From Pseudomonas lalkuanensis (GTDB taxonomy: Bacteria > Pseudomonadota > Gammaproteobacteria > Pseudomonadales > Pseudomonadaceae), in the NCBI RefSeq assembly GCF_008807375.1, contig NZ_CP043311.1, positions 5,250,001 to 5,314,000 of the forward strand: 64,000 bases of DNA. Reading direction: 5' to 3'. Both the position numbers and the translations under genes were made by a program. The first letter of the stretch is position 1; every line of letters starts with the position of its first letter. The notes beneath the pieces are model-generated. The model was not told the origin of the DNA. It searched no databases and was given only the letters and a program-made list of their open reading frames with translations. Below are positions 55,674 to 64,000 of the stretch, piece after piece.

Positions 55674-58214
55674 TCAGCGGTGTTCGACAGCGAATTGTCC
55701 ACGACCTGCGTGTTTGGCCCGGTAGCAAGCTGTATCAGCCTGTTTCAGGAGCTCTGCAGGTTGCGCGTTGGCGCTGTGGATGCAGGCGATGCCGACGCTG
55801 GCGCCGACGCGGAATTCCTGCCCTTCCCAGGTCAGTACCAGGCCCTGGATCTGCGCGATGAGCCGCGCCGCCAGCAGTTCTGCCTGGGGCAGCGGGCAAC
55901 TGCGCAGGATCAGCGCGAACTCGTCGCCGCCCAGCCGCGCCAACTGATCGCCGGCCCGTACCTGGGCCTGCATAAGCCTGGCGAGCTGGCGCAGCAGTTC
56001 GTCCCCGGCGGCGTGGCCTGCACTGTCGTTGACTTGCTTGAAGCGGTCCAGGTCGATGAAGCAGAGCACGCTGTTGCCGTCGTTCTGGAGCACGTCGCGA
56101 CAGCTTTCGGCCAGGGCGTCCTCGAAGGCCGAACGGTTCAGCAGCCCGGTCAGGGCGTCGTGGGTGGCGGCATAGCGCAGGTGCTTCTGCATGGCCCGGG
56201 CTTCGCTGACGTCGGTGAGCACCAGCACGCTGCCCAGCAGGGTGCCGTCACCGGCGCGCATGGGCGCGGCCTGGCCACGCAGCGCGATGGCGCCACCGGC
56301 CGGATGGCGCAGCGAAGCCAGCCCCTGGAGGCTGGCGGCGCTGCCCTGTTCCAGGCAGTCGCGCACCGGGTTGGGCACCAGGCGGCCGTCTTCGCCTTCC
56401 AGCAGCAGCACCTGTTCGATGGGCAGTCCCTGGGCCTCGTCGCTGCGCCAGCCACTGAGACGCTCGGCCACCGGGTTGAGGAAGCTGACCCGGCCTTCCA
56501 GGTCGGTGGTGATGACGCCGTCGCCGATGGCATCGAGGGTCACCTGCAAGCGTTCGCGCTCGTCGCGCAAGCGCTCGGCGAGCTGGCGCAATTCACTGAC
56601 GTCCCAATTGGTGCCGACCAAGCGCAGCGGCCGGCCCTGGGCATCGCAGACCAGTCGGGCGTGGCCCTTGAGCACGCGCTGGGCGCCGTCGCCACGGCGG
56701 ATTCGGAACTCGATGTCCAGGCGCCGGCTGCCTTCCCGTGCGGCCAGCACTTCGCGCTCGGCACGGGCGGCGTCATCCGGATGCAGGTGGGCACGCCAGT
56801 CCGCGTAGGAGAGTTCGCCACCCGCCGCGCGGCCATAGAGGCGGTACATGCCTTCATCCCAGAGCAGGCGGTCGCTGGCCAGGTCCCATTCCCAGACGCC
56901 AACGCCACTGGCCTCGGTGGCCACCGAGTAGCGCCGCGCCAGCACCGCTTCACGCTCCTCGGCACGCTTGCGGCGATCGATGTCTTCGATCTGCGAGATG
57001 AAATACAGCGGCTCCCCGTCGTGGTCGCGCACCAGCGATACGGCCAGCAGGCCCCAGATCTCCCGCCCGCTCTTGTGCAGGTAGCGCTTCTCCAGGCGGT
57101 AGCTGTGGCGGCGGCCAGCGATGACTTCCCGCACCAGTTCGAGATCGCCGGCGAGATCGTCCGGGTGAGTGACGTCCTGGAAGTTCAGGGCGGAAAGTTC
57201 TGTTTCTTCGTAGCCGAGCATCTCGCAGAGTGCGTGATTGACTCGTTGCCAGCGGCCATCCAGCCCCACCAGGGCCATGCCGATGGCGGAGTGGTCCATG
57301 GCATCGCGAAAGCGCGTTTCACTGGCCGCCAGCTCGCGGCGACGCTTGCGCAGTTGTTCCACGGCCGAGGCCAGCATCAGGGCTGGCAGCAATGCCAGCA
57401 GCAGCGGCAGGTAGATCAGCAGGTCGCGCCAGCCCTTATCCAGCGCCGGCGTTTCGAGCAGCCCGAGGGCGATGATCAACCCACCGCTCACCGAAGCCAG
57501 CGCCACCAGCAGTGCGGTGCTGGCGAAGGTCAGGCGGACTGCCGCGATCATCAGCGGCAGGGCCAGGTAGACGAAGGGAAACGGCAACAGCAGCAAGGCG
57601 AAAGGGGTGCCCAGCACCACCACGCCGCCATAGAGCAACAGCTCGCGCCGGCGGCGTTCACCGAGGAATTCCCTCCAGCCCTGCTGGCGCATCCAAACGG
57701 CCAGGGGTAACACCGAGACGGCGCCGAGCATGGCGCCCTCGACCCAGTACATCCAGCCACGCTCGAAGGAGCCCACGCCCTGCCAGGCGAGGATGCTCGC
57801 CCCCAGGCTGGCACCCGCCAACGGCGGCAACAGGGCGCCGAAGAAGATGAACTGGAGGAAGGCGCCCGGACTTTCGTTCATCCGCAATGCGGCGCCGCTG
57901 ACCCGCAGCAGGGCGGCCGCGAGGATGACCTCCAGCAGATTCGGCGGGACGAAGCTGGCCGCCATGGCCAGGGGATCGCCGAAGGCGAGGTTGGCCAGCA
58001 GATCGGCCAGCATCGCCGCCACCAGCAGGGGTGGCCAGCGGCGAAGGGGCTGGTCCCACAGCAGCGCCACGGCGAAGGCATTGGCGTACCAGAGGGTGGC
58101 GATGCTGCCGGGCTGGCGCGACAGCCAGACGGCCCCCATGGCCAGCAGCAGGTAGCCGAAGAACACCAGCAGCAGCGTTGGAAGAAGGGGTCCCGGCTCG
58201 CGGATGCGCGGCAT
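55674..58214 (-). CDS. Diguanylate cyclase with MASE1 and PAS domains
   Basis: An 846-residue protein. Residues 1-290 form a MASE1 membrane sensor with eight or more helices. Three PAS/PAC units follow (starting about 300, 425 and 550; FRDAMDHSAIGMALVGLDGR, VATEASGVGVWEWDLASDR, LQVTLDAIGDGVITTDLEGR). The C-terminal GGDEF domain has the intact active site RLGGDEFALI and an inhibitory I-site RAGD. There is no EAL domain. It makes c-di-GMP, which promotes matrix production in pseudomonads. Confidence 0.93.
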   Translation of the reverse strand: MPRIREPGPLLPTLLLVFFGYLLLAMGAVWLSRQPGSIATLWYANAFAVALLWDQPLRRWPPLLVAAMLADLLANLAFGDPLAMAASFVPPNLLEVILAAALLRVSGAALRMNESPGAFLQFIFFGALLPPLAGASLGASILAWQGVGSFERGWMYWVEGAMLGAVSVLPLAVWMRQQGWREFLGERRRRELLLYGGVVVLGTPFALLLLPFPFVYLALPLMIAAVRLTFASTALLVALASVSGGLIIALGLLETPALDKGWRDLLIYLPLLLALLPALMLASAVEQLRKRRRELAASETRFRDAMDHSAIGMALVGLDGRWQRVNHALCEMLGYEETELSALNFQDVTHPDDLAGDLELVREVIAGRRHSYRLEKRYLHKSGREIWGLLAVSLVRDHDGEPLYFISQIEDIDRRKRAEEREAVLARRYSVATEASGVGVWEWDLASDRLLWDEGMYRLYGRAAGGELSYADWRAHLHPDDAARAEREVLAAREGSRRLDIEFRIRRGDGAQRVLKGHARLVCDAQGRPLRLVGTNWDVSELRQLAERLRDERERLQVTLDAIGDGVITTDLEGRVSFLNPVAERLSGWRSDEAQGLPIEQVLLLEGEDGRLVPNPVRDCLEQGSAASLQGLASLRHPAGGAIALRGQAAPMRAGDGTLLGSVLVLTDVSEARAMQKHLRYAATHDALTGLLNRSAFEDALAESCRDVLQNDGNSVLCFIDLDRFKQVNDSAGHAAGDELLRQLARLMQAQVRAGDQLARLGGDEFALILRSCPLPQAELLAARLIAQIQGLVLTWEGQEFRVGASVGIACIHSANAQPAELLKQADTACYRAKHAGRGQFAVEHR

Positions 58215-58384
58215 CAGTCGAGTCTCCAGCGGCTGGCGCCGGGCACGGGCCCGGCAGGGATCAGGCAGGTCAGGGTCGGGTCAGCCACGGGAACCTCCAT
58301 GCGGCCACGGCTTATCCAGACGATAGCGGAACCTGGGTTACGAGCAATTCGATGCTCAGACGCCGACCTCGCCACGCCCGACAC

Positions 58385-59305
58385 TCAACTCCAAGGCGCG
58401 CCGACGAGCAGCGTGGCACAGCGCGTCTGGACGAACTCGCGGAGCAGTCGCACGGGCTTGCTGAGTTGGGCGCGATGGGCGCAGATCAGGTTCAGCGGCG
58501 TAGCCTGGCCGAGGTACTGCGGCAGCACCAGCTCCAGGCGCCCGGCGCGGACGTCTTCGGCCACGTCCAGCCAGGACTTGTAGATGATCCCCAGCCCCGA
58601 CAGCGCCCAGCGCCGTACCACATCGGCATCGTCGCAGACGCGGTTGCCGGTCACCGCCACCACCTGCTCGCGCCGTCCCTCGCTGAAGGTCCAGCGGTCG
58701 TGGACACGTCCTCCCAGTTGATAGAGCAGGCAGTTGTGGTCACTCAGCTCTTCCGGTTGGCGCGGACGACCATGACGCTCCAGGTAGGCCGGCGCGGCGC
58801 AGAGCACACGACGATTGCCGGGCACCAGGGGCAGCGCCACCAGGCTGGAGTCTTCCGGCTCGCCATAGCGGATGGCGATGTCCACCGACTGGCGGAACAG
58901 GTCGGCGACCCGGTCGCTGAGGTGCAGGCGAATGGCCAGGCGCGGGTGCTCGCGTTGGAAGTCATCAAGCCAGGGCACCAGCACATTGCGGCCGAAATCC
59001 GAGGGCACCGATAGCTGCAGCACCCCGGCGATGTCTTCGCGTCCGCCCGCCAGTTGCCGCTGCCCCTCCTCCAGACTGGTCAGGGCGTTGCGCGCGTGGA
59101 CGAGGAATTGCTCGCCCTCGGGCGTCAGGCGCAGGCTGCGGGTGGACCGGGCGAACAGGCGCACCTCCAGCTGCTGCTCCAGGCGTTTGAGCGCTGCGCT
59201 GGCCACGGCAGGCGAAACATCCAGCTTGCGGGCGGCGGCCGAGAGGCTACCGTGGTCAGCGGTGCTGACGAACAGGGCGAGATCGTCGAGGCGCAGCATT
59301 TTCAA
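58385..59305 (-). CDS. LysR-family transcriptional regulator
   Basis: A 306-residue regulator with an N-terminal helix-turn-helix (FVSTADHGSLSAAARKLDVS, PAVASAALKRLEQQLEVRLF) and a CrgA-type effector domain. It diverges from the oxidoreductase gene at 59401 with 95 bp between, so it probably controls that gene. AAGGA precedes ATG 59305. Confidence 0.9.
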   Translation of the reverse strand: MKMLRLDDLALFVSTADHGSLSAAARKLDVSPAVASAALKRLEQQLEVRLFARSTRSLRLTPEGEQFLVHARNALTSLEEGQRQLAGGREDIAGVLQLSVPSDFGRNVLVPWLDDFQREHPRLAIRLHLSDRVADLFRQSVDIAIRYGEPEDSSLVALPLVPGNRRVLCAAPAYLERHGRPRQPEELSDHNCLLYQLGGRVHDRWTFSEGRREQVVAVTGNRVCDDADVVRRWALSGLGIIYKSWLDVAEDVRAGRLELVLPQYLGQATPLNLICAHRAQLSKPVRLLREFVQTRCATLLVGAPWS

Positions 59306-59400
59306 ATCCTTATTGAAAGACTGTCGTTTTCTAGCCGATTTTTCTTGTTTGCGGAATAACCGAACATGGGGCCCATCCAGCCCTCACGCGGAGAATCCCG

Positions 59401-60414
59401 ATGAAAGCCGTCGCCTACTTCCACAACCTGCCCATAGATAACCCCGAGTCCCTGCAAGACATCGTGCTGCCCGAGCCGCAACCGGGCCCCCGCGACCTGC
59501 TCGTGGAAGTCCGCGCCATTTCGGTAAATCCGGTGGATACCAAGATCCGTCGCAACGTCGCGCCGGAAGCCGGCCAGCCCAAGGTGCTGGGCTGGGATGT
59601 GGCGGGCGTGGTGAAGGCGGTGGGCAGCCAAGTGACCCTGTTCCAGCCGGGCGACCGGGTGTTCTACGCCGGAGATCTGACCCGTCCGGGCGGCAATGCC
59701 GAGCGCCATCGGGTCGACGAGCGCATCGTCGGCCACATGCCCAAAAGCCTGGACTTCGCCCAGGCCGCCGCCCTGCCGCTGACCTCAATCACCGCCTGGG
59801 AGCTGTTGTTCGATCGCCTGCAGATCGCCGAAGGCAAGGCCGACCAGGGCCAGAGCCTGCTGGTGGTGGGCGCTGCCGGTGGCGTGGGCTCGATCCTCGT
59901 GCAACTCGCCCGCCAGCTCACCGGCCTGAGGGTGATCGGCACTGCCTCGCGCCCGGAAACCCAGGCCTGGGTCCGCGAACTGGGCGCCCACCATGTGCTG
60001 GACCACAGCAAGCCGCTGGCCGAGGAACTGCGCCGCGTCGGCCTGCCGCAGGTCACCCACGTCGCCAGCCTGACCCAGACCGACCAGCACCTGGACCAGC
60101 TGGTGGACGCCCTGGCGCCCCAGGGCCGTCTCGGCCTGATCGACGACCCGGCTTCACTGGACGTGGCCAAGCTCAAGCGCAAGAGCCTGTCTCTGCACTG
60201 GGAGTTCATGTACACCCGGTCGATGTTCCAGACGCCGGACATCCTCGAGCAGCACCGCTTGCTGGAGCGGGTCAGCCAGCTGATCGATGCCGGCGTGCTG
60301 AAAACCACGGTGGGCGAGCACTTCGGCGCCATCAACGCCGCCAACCTGCGCCACGCCCACGCCCTGCTGGAGAGCGGCAAGGCCAAGGGCAAGATCGTGC
60401 TCGAAGGTTTCTGA
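59401..60414 (+). CDS. Zinc-type alcohol dehydrogenase-like (quinone) oxidoreductase
   Basis: A 337-residue MDR-superfamily enzyme: GWDVAGVVKAVGSQVTLFQPGDRVFY (residues about 62-87), nucleotide-binding VVGAAGGVGSILVQLAR, and LGAHHVLDHSKPL. The catalytic zinc cysteines are absent, so a quinone or enone reductase is more likely than an alcohol dehydrogenase. GGAGA precedes ATG 59401. Confidence 0.9.
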   Translation: MKAVAYFHNLPIDNPESLQDIVLPEPQPGPRDLLVEVRAISVNPVDTKIRRNVAPEAGQPKVLGWDVAGVVKAVGSQVTLFQPGDRVFYAGDLTRPGGNAERHRVDERIVGHMPKSLDFAQAAALPLTSITAWELLFDRLQIAEGKADQGQSLLVVGAAGGVGSILVQLARQLTGLRVIGTASRPETQAWVRELGAHHVLDHSKPLAEELRRVGLPQVTHVASLTQTDQHLDQLVDALAPQGRLGLIDDPASLDVAKLKRKSLSLHWEFMYTRSMFQTPDILEQHRLLERVSQLIDAGVLKTTVGEHFGAINAANLRHAHALLESGKAKGKIVLEGF

Positions 60415-60439
60415 GCCAGTTGCAGGGCAGGCCTGCGGC

Positions 60440-60515
60440 CTGCATTGGCGATTGAAATCGCTACTACGGCAAGAGCGCCCGCACGCTTTTGTGGGCGCGA
60501 ATTGATTCGCGAATG
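60440..60515. repeat. REP-type elements
   Basis: CATTGGCGATTGAAATCGCTAC followed by TGTGGGCGCGAATTGATTCGCGAATGGC, degenerate copies in the 253-base gap after the oxidoreductase gene. Confidence 0.55.
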
Positions 60516-60667
60516 GCTGCATAACGGCCCCGTGGACTCGACGGGGCTGACCGGCGAGCGGATGCGCTGGCGAACGGTCCGGTACGCGGGTGTGAAGAGA
60601 CTAGACTTTTCCTGGTTTCGCCTGCGGCCGGCCGCGCCGCATTGTCTCTTCTCCGCCGGGGTTCAGG

Positions 60668-61681
60668 ATGCATCCCACCCTCGCCCGGCCCGCCATTCTC
60701 GCGGGCCTCTACCTGCTGTGCGCCGCCGCCTGGCTGCTGGCCTGGGGCACGGGGCCGCTCGGCACCTTCGGACTCATCCTGCTCACCACCCTGCTGATCT
60801 TCTTCCTCGAACGCCGCCACCGCATGGGACGCGAGCGACTGCGCCAGGGCCTGCGACGCACCAGCCTGCAACTGGAGCAGGCACAGCGCGACGCTACCCT
60901 CGGCAACTGGGAATATGACCGCGGATTCTCCTGGAGCCCCGGCGCCCAACGCATCCTCGGCTGTGGTGGCGAAGACAACGTCGACGGCCTGCTGAACCGC
61001 GTCCACCCGGCCGACCGCAGCGGTGTGCAGCGTGCGCTGGAATCGCTGATTCTTCACGGTGCCGCACTGACAGTGAACGCACGCCTGAACCTGCCCAGTG
61101 ACCAGCAACCGGTCTGGCTCGCCCTGCGCGGTGAAGCGCAGCCCGACGGCCGCGCCTTCGGCACGGTGCAGGACATCAGCCACCAGAAGCGCGATGAAGA
61201 AGCCTTGCGCGCCAGCGAGCTGCGCTTTCGCCAACTGTTCGAGCAGACCCCGCGCATCGCCGTACAGGGCTACGACCGCCAGCGCCGGGTGATCTACTGG
61301 AACCGCGCCAGCGAGCAGCTCTACGGCTACTCGGTGGACCAGGCCATGGGGCGTCATCTGGAAGAGCTGATCATCCCGCCGGCCATGCGCGACCAGGTGA
61401 TCGCCGACATCAACAACTGGCTGATCGGCGGCGCGGCCATTCCTGCCAGCGAGCTGACCCTGCAACGCCGCGACGGCAGTCCGGTGACGGTATTCTCCAG
61501 CCACCTGCTGCTGCGCAACCTGCACAACCAGTTGGAGCTCTACTGCGTGGACATCGACTTCAGCGCCCTGAAGTCCGCGCGGGACGCGCTTCGCCAGAGC
61601 GAAAATCGTTACCAGGCGTTGCTGGAAAGCATCGGCCGACGTGCTCCCGAAGGCCAATCAAGCGGCGGAGAACAAGGCTAG
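60668..61681 (+). CDS. Membrane-anchored PAS protein without output domain
   Basis: A 337-residue protein with two N-terminal transmembrane helices (about 9-28 and 32-48), then two PAS/PAC units (residues about 75-175 and 185-315; FRQLFEQTPRIAVQGYDRQR, YWNRASEQLYGYS). It ends with a short linker (SENRYQALLESIG) where a third PAS, kinase or GGDEF domain would normally start. The following sequence is not an obvious remnant, so it may be a naturally short sensor or a truncated gene. Confidence 0.75.
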   Translation: MHPTLARPAILAGLYLLCAAAWLLAWGTGPLGTFGLILLTTLLIFFLERRHRMGRERLRQGLRRTSLQLEQAQRDATLGNWEYDRGFSWSPGAQRILGCGGEDNVDGLLNRVHPADRSGVQRALESLILHGAALTVNARLNLPSDQQPVWLALRGEAQPDGRAFGTVQDISHQKRDEEALRASELRFRQLFEQTPRIAVQGYDRQRRVIYWNRASEQLYGYSVDQAMGRHLEELIIPPAMRDQVIADINNWLIGGAAIPASELTLQRRDGSPVTVFSSHLLLRNLHNQLELYCVDIDFSALKSARDALRQSENRYQALLESIGRRAPEGQSSGGEQG

Positions 61682-61787
61682 TACGGGCGCCGCCGACCAC
61701 CAGTCGGCTGCTTGATCCAGGACATTTTCTGCTATCTCGGCGGGTCTACACTCACTTTCCCCGCCACTTGAAAGGGAGATGACTGAG

Positions 61788-61967
61788 GTGAAAATTCTCG
61801 TTCGTCCGACCACCACCCCAAAGGGCTCCTGCTGGCAAGTCTGCCTTGACCAGCATGCGGTGAGTTTCCGTAGCGAAGCCGAAGCACGCCGTTTCGTCAC
61901 GGTTCTCGAGGAGCGCCTGAAAGCGCCTCACGTACTGCCGGACTGGTCACGACGGATCGCGAGTTAG
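61788..61967 (+). CDS. Small conserved-looking protein of unknown function
   Basis: A 59-residue basic protein starting at GTG 61788, for which GGGAG is well spaced; ATG 61779 lies directly against that site. The sequence (VKILVRPT, WQVCLDQHAVSFRSEAEARR, FVTVLEERL) suggests a small beta-alpha fold, like DUF2188-type proteins. Its end overlaps the convergent transporter gene by four bases. I do not recognise it with certainty. Confidence 0.6.
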   Translation: MKILVRPTTTPKGSCWQVCLDQHAVSFRSEAEARRFVTVLEERLKAPHVLPDWSRRIAS

Positions 61968-63154
61968 CCCAGGGGCGCCTGGCCATTGCGGTCGAGGCGC
62001 CAGGTCACTAGCGAGCAGGCAACTGCCGCGCAGCCGCACAGGCTGATGACCAGGGCCAGGGGCATGGCGCTGCCATCGTGCAGCACCCCCACCAGGGCGG
62101 CGGCTCCCGCCGCCACTCCAAATTGCAGACTGCCCATCAACGCAGAGGCGCTACCGGCGTTCTGGCCCTGACCAGCCATGGCGCACGCCGATGCGTTAGG
62201 CAGGATGCAACCCAGGCTCGCAATGCAGCCGAACAGAGGCAGCAGCAGCGGCCACAGCGATTCGGTCTGCAGGCTGGACACCACCAGCAGCGCCGCCGCA
62301 CACGCCAGGTAGATCCAGGTCACCCGACGCATCCAGAACGACGGCCCGCGATGGCGCAACAGGAAGGCGTTCACCTGCGCGACGAGGATGAAGCCCGCCG
62401 CGTTGGAGCCGAACAGCCAGCCGTAGTGTTCCGGCGGCACGCCATAGAGCTGGATGAAGACGAAGGGCGAGCCGGCGATGTAGGCGAACATTCCGGCGAT
62501 GGCGAAGCCGCCCGTCATGCCATAGGCGAGGAACTGCCAGTCGCCGAACAATCGACGGTACTGCCCGAGGGCACCACTCAAGGGCGCACGCGGCATGACG
62601 CTGGACAGGGTTTCCGGCAGCCAGGCGGCGATGCCCAGCAGCACCAGGGCGCTGAACAGCGTCAGCCCCCAGAAGATCGATTGCCAGCCGAACAGCTCCA
62701 GCAGTAGGCCGCCCCCCAGCGGCGCCAGGATCGGAGCCAGCCCCATCACCAGCATCAGTTGCGAGAACGCCTTGGCCGACGCGATGGGGTCACAGAGGTC
62801 GCGAACCACGGCCCGCGACACCACCATCCCGGCACAACCGCCCAGGGCCTGGACGAAGCGCGCGCCAATCAGCCATTCAAGGCTGGGCGCCAGGGCACAG
62901 CCCACCGACGCCAGGGTGAAGATGGTCACGCCCACCAGCAGCGGCGGACGGCGGCCGAAACTGTCCGCCAGCGGGCCATAGATCAGCTGACCGAAGGCCA
63001 GACCGATGAAGTAGGCAGCGAGGGTCAGTTGCACATGCTCCACATCGGTGACGAACGCCTTGGCCAGGGCGGGGAAGCTGGGCAGGTAGAAATCGATGGC
63101 CATGGGGCCGAAAGCGCTGAGTGCGCCAAGGAGCAGGAGTATGCGGAAGGTCAT
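61964..63154 (-). CDS. Bcr/CflA-family drug exporter (MFS)
   Basis: A 396-residue twelve-helix MFS protein: ILLLLGALSAFGPMAIDFYL, the motif GQLIYGPLADSFGRRPPLL, and FVQALGGCAGMVVSRAVVRD, typical of Bcr/CflA. ATG 63154 is preferred because it opens the usual family N terminus; ATG 63172 is the alternative, and neither has a clear ribosome site. Confidence 0.9.
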   Translation of the reverse strand: MTFRILLLLGALSAFGPMAIDFYLPSFPALAKAFVTDVEHVQLTLAAYFIGLAFGQLIYGPLADSFGRRPPLLVGVTIFTLASVGCALAPSLEWLIGARFVQALGGCAGMVVSRAVVRDLCDPIASAKAFSQLMLVMGLAPILAPLGGGLLLELFGWQSIFWGLTLFSALVLLGIAAWLPETLSSVMPRAPLSGALGQYRRLFGDWQFLAYGMTGGFAIAGMFAYIAGSPFVFIQLYGVPPEHYGWLFGSNAAGFILVAQVNAFLLRHRGPSFWMRRVTWIYLACAAALLVVSSLQTESLWPLLLPLFGCIASLGCILPNASACAMAGQGQNAGSASALMGSLQFGVAAGAAALVGVLHDGSAMPLALVISLCGCAAVACSLVTWRLDRNGQAPLG

Positions 63155-63221
63155 GGTGATATCGGGCGCCATCCATTGCGGATAAGCGCCAGATACTAAC
63201 AGGGGATTTCACTGGCCTCTC

Positions 63222-63253
63222 GGAGCGAATTCATTCGCGAATGAATTCGCTCC
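63222..63253. repeat. REP palindrome, 32 bp perfect
   Basis: GGAGCGAATTCATTCG followed by its exact reverse complement, within the gap between the exporter and the RND pump gene. Confidence 0.85.
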
Positions 63254-63274
63254 CACAGACTCAACAGCCGGCGC

Positions 63275-64000
63275 TTAGCCCTCGTGAACCTCCTCGACCT
63301 TGGGAGTCTTGGGCGCCTTCTTGCCTTCCAGCCAGTCCGAAGCCTTCTCCACCAGCATGAAGAACATGGGAATGAGGAAGGTCGCCAGCATGGTGGCGGC
63401 GAGCATTCCGCCGATCACCCCGGTGCCGATGGAATGGCGGCTCGCGGAGCCCGCGCCCGAGCTGATGGCCAGCGGTACGCAACCGAGGATGAAGGCCAGG
63501 GAGGTCATCACGATCGGGCGGAAGCGCAGCTTGGCCGCCTCCAGCGCCGCCTGCACCGGCCCCATCCCCTGTTCGCGGCAGAGCACGGCGAACTCGACGA
63601 TGAGGATGGCGTTCTTCGCGCCCAGGCCAATCAGGGTCACCAGGCCGACCTGGAAGTACACGTCGTTCTGGATGCCCCGCAGCCACACCGCGAGGATCGC
63701 GCCGAACACCGCGAAGGGCACCGCGGTGACCACCGCCAGCGGCAGGGTCCAGCGTTCGTACTGGGCGGCGAGGATGAGGAACACCATGATCAGGCCGAAG
63801 ACGAACGCGGTGCTGCCGGAGCCGTGGGACGCGAGCTCCTGGTAGGCGGAGCCGATCCAGCCGAGGCTGTAATCCTCGCCCAGCACTTCGTTCGCCACCT
63901 CCTGCATCGCCTCCAGAGCCTGGCCCGAGCTGTAGCCCGGCGCCGGTCCGCCCAGCACCTTGGCCGCCGGGTAGACGTTGAAGCGCGCGTAGGAGTCCGG
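63275..64000 (-). CDS. RND efflux transporter (HAE1/AcrB family), C-terminal part
   Basis: A partial gene: the last 241 residues, open through the window edge at 64000. It shows the C-terminal membrane half of an HAE1 pump: [75 protein letters not shown] and [20 protein letters not shown]. It exports drugs or solvents with periplasmic and outer-membrane partners lying outside the window. The closest subfamily cannot be decided from this part. Confidence 0.93.
   Translation of the reverse strand, partial: PDSYARFNVYPAAKVLGGPAPGYSSGQALEAMQEVANEVLGEDYSLGWIGSAYQELASHGSGSTAFVFGLIMVFLILAAQYERWTLPLAVVTAVPFAVFGAILAVWLRGIQNDVYFQVGLVTLIGLGAKNAILIVEFAVLCREQGMGPVQAALEAAKLRFRPIVMTSLAFILGCVPLAISSGAGSASRHSIGTGVIGGMLAATMLATFLIPMFFMLVEKASDWLEGKKAPKTPKVEEVHEG

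Overview
The window looks like a chromosome segment of a high-GC Pseudomonas. The evidence is gene content (a bau-type beta-alanine operon with its LysR activator, a 316-residue adenine/adenosine deaminase, an RND efflux pump), GC-rich third positions, and many dispersed palindromic elements around GGGAGCGAATTCATTCGCGAA. The species cannot be named from the sequence alone.

The left part (1-37.8 kb) looks like one accessory system. On the plus strand at 102-5987 are two secreted proteins of an unrecognised family, a CsgB-like and a long CsgA-like curlin, and a small CsgC/CsgH-like protein. Converging on them is a tightly coupled minus-strand operon (14983 to 6132): a type II secretion (T2SS)/type IV pilus-like machine (ATPase, PilM/GspL, PilN, PilO/GspM, GspC/PilP-like, secretin, three pseudopilins) followed without a break by csgE, csgF and csgG. 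Next, also on the minus strand, is an operon with a YVTN beta-propeller, two SCO1/SenC copper chaperones, a cytochrome c fused to a periplasmic binding domain, and a SurA-like chaperone. A 1933-residue multicopper oxidase of the McoA/MofA (Mn(II) oxidase) kind and a lytic transglycosylase follow. A satellite gspG-gspF pair supplies the two T2SS parts missing from the main operon. After a tRNA-Ala(CGC) come a lone receiver protein, an NtrC-type activator and a sensor kinase, recalling the MnxR/MnxS regulators of Mn oxidation in P. putida GB-1. A second short/long pair of the unrecognised secreted family closes the region.

These units appear to share one control circuit. Sigma-54 promoters (TGGCAC-N5-TTGC type) lie before the first secreted pair, the T2SS-curli operon, the beta-propeller/SCO operon, the giant oxidase, the transglycosylase, the lone receiver and the second secreted pair. 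At five of them an inverted repeat CCCC-N6-GGGG (N7 or N8 at two) lies about 105-150 bp upstream, where an NtrC-type activator would bind. My working model is a sigma-54/MnxR-like regulon that builds a T2SS-exported, amyloid-scaffolded extracellular layer associated with metal (probably manganese) oxidation.

The right part (38-64 kb) is ordinary Pseudomonas chromosome: a Tsx/OmpK-like channel, a sodium:solute symporter, arylamine N-acetyltransferase, a phytanoyl-CoA dioxygenase-like protein, an LEA2-type lipoprotein, APS kinase, YjdM/PhnA, an amine-oxidising flavoprotein, bauC-bauB-bauA with bauR, a TetR regulator with YigZ, adenine/adenosine deaminase, YhhQ under a probable preQ1-I riboswitch, cytochrome b561 with a PepSY protein, a MASE1-PAS-GGDEF diguanylate cyclase, a LysR/oxidoreductase pair, a PAS-only membrane protein, a Bcr/CflA exporter, and the 3' end of an RND pump gene. 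Intergenic regions carry REP-type palindromes and a second repeat family built on TATCCACAG.
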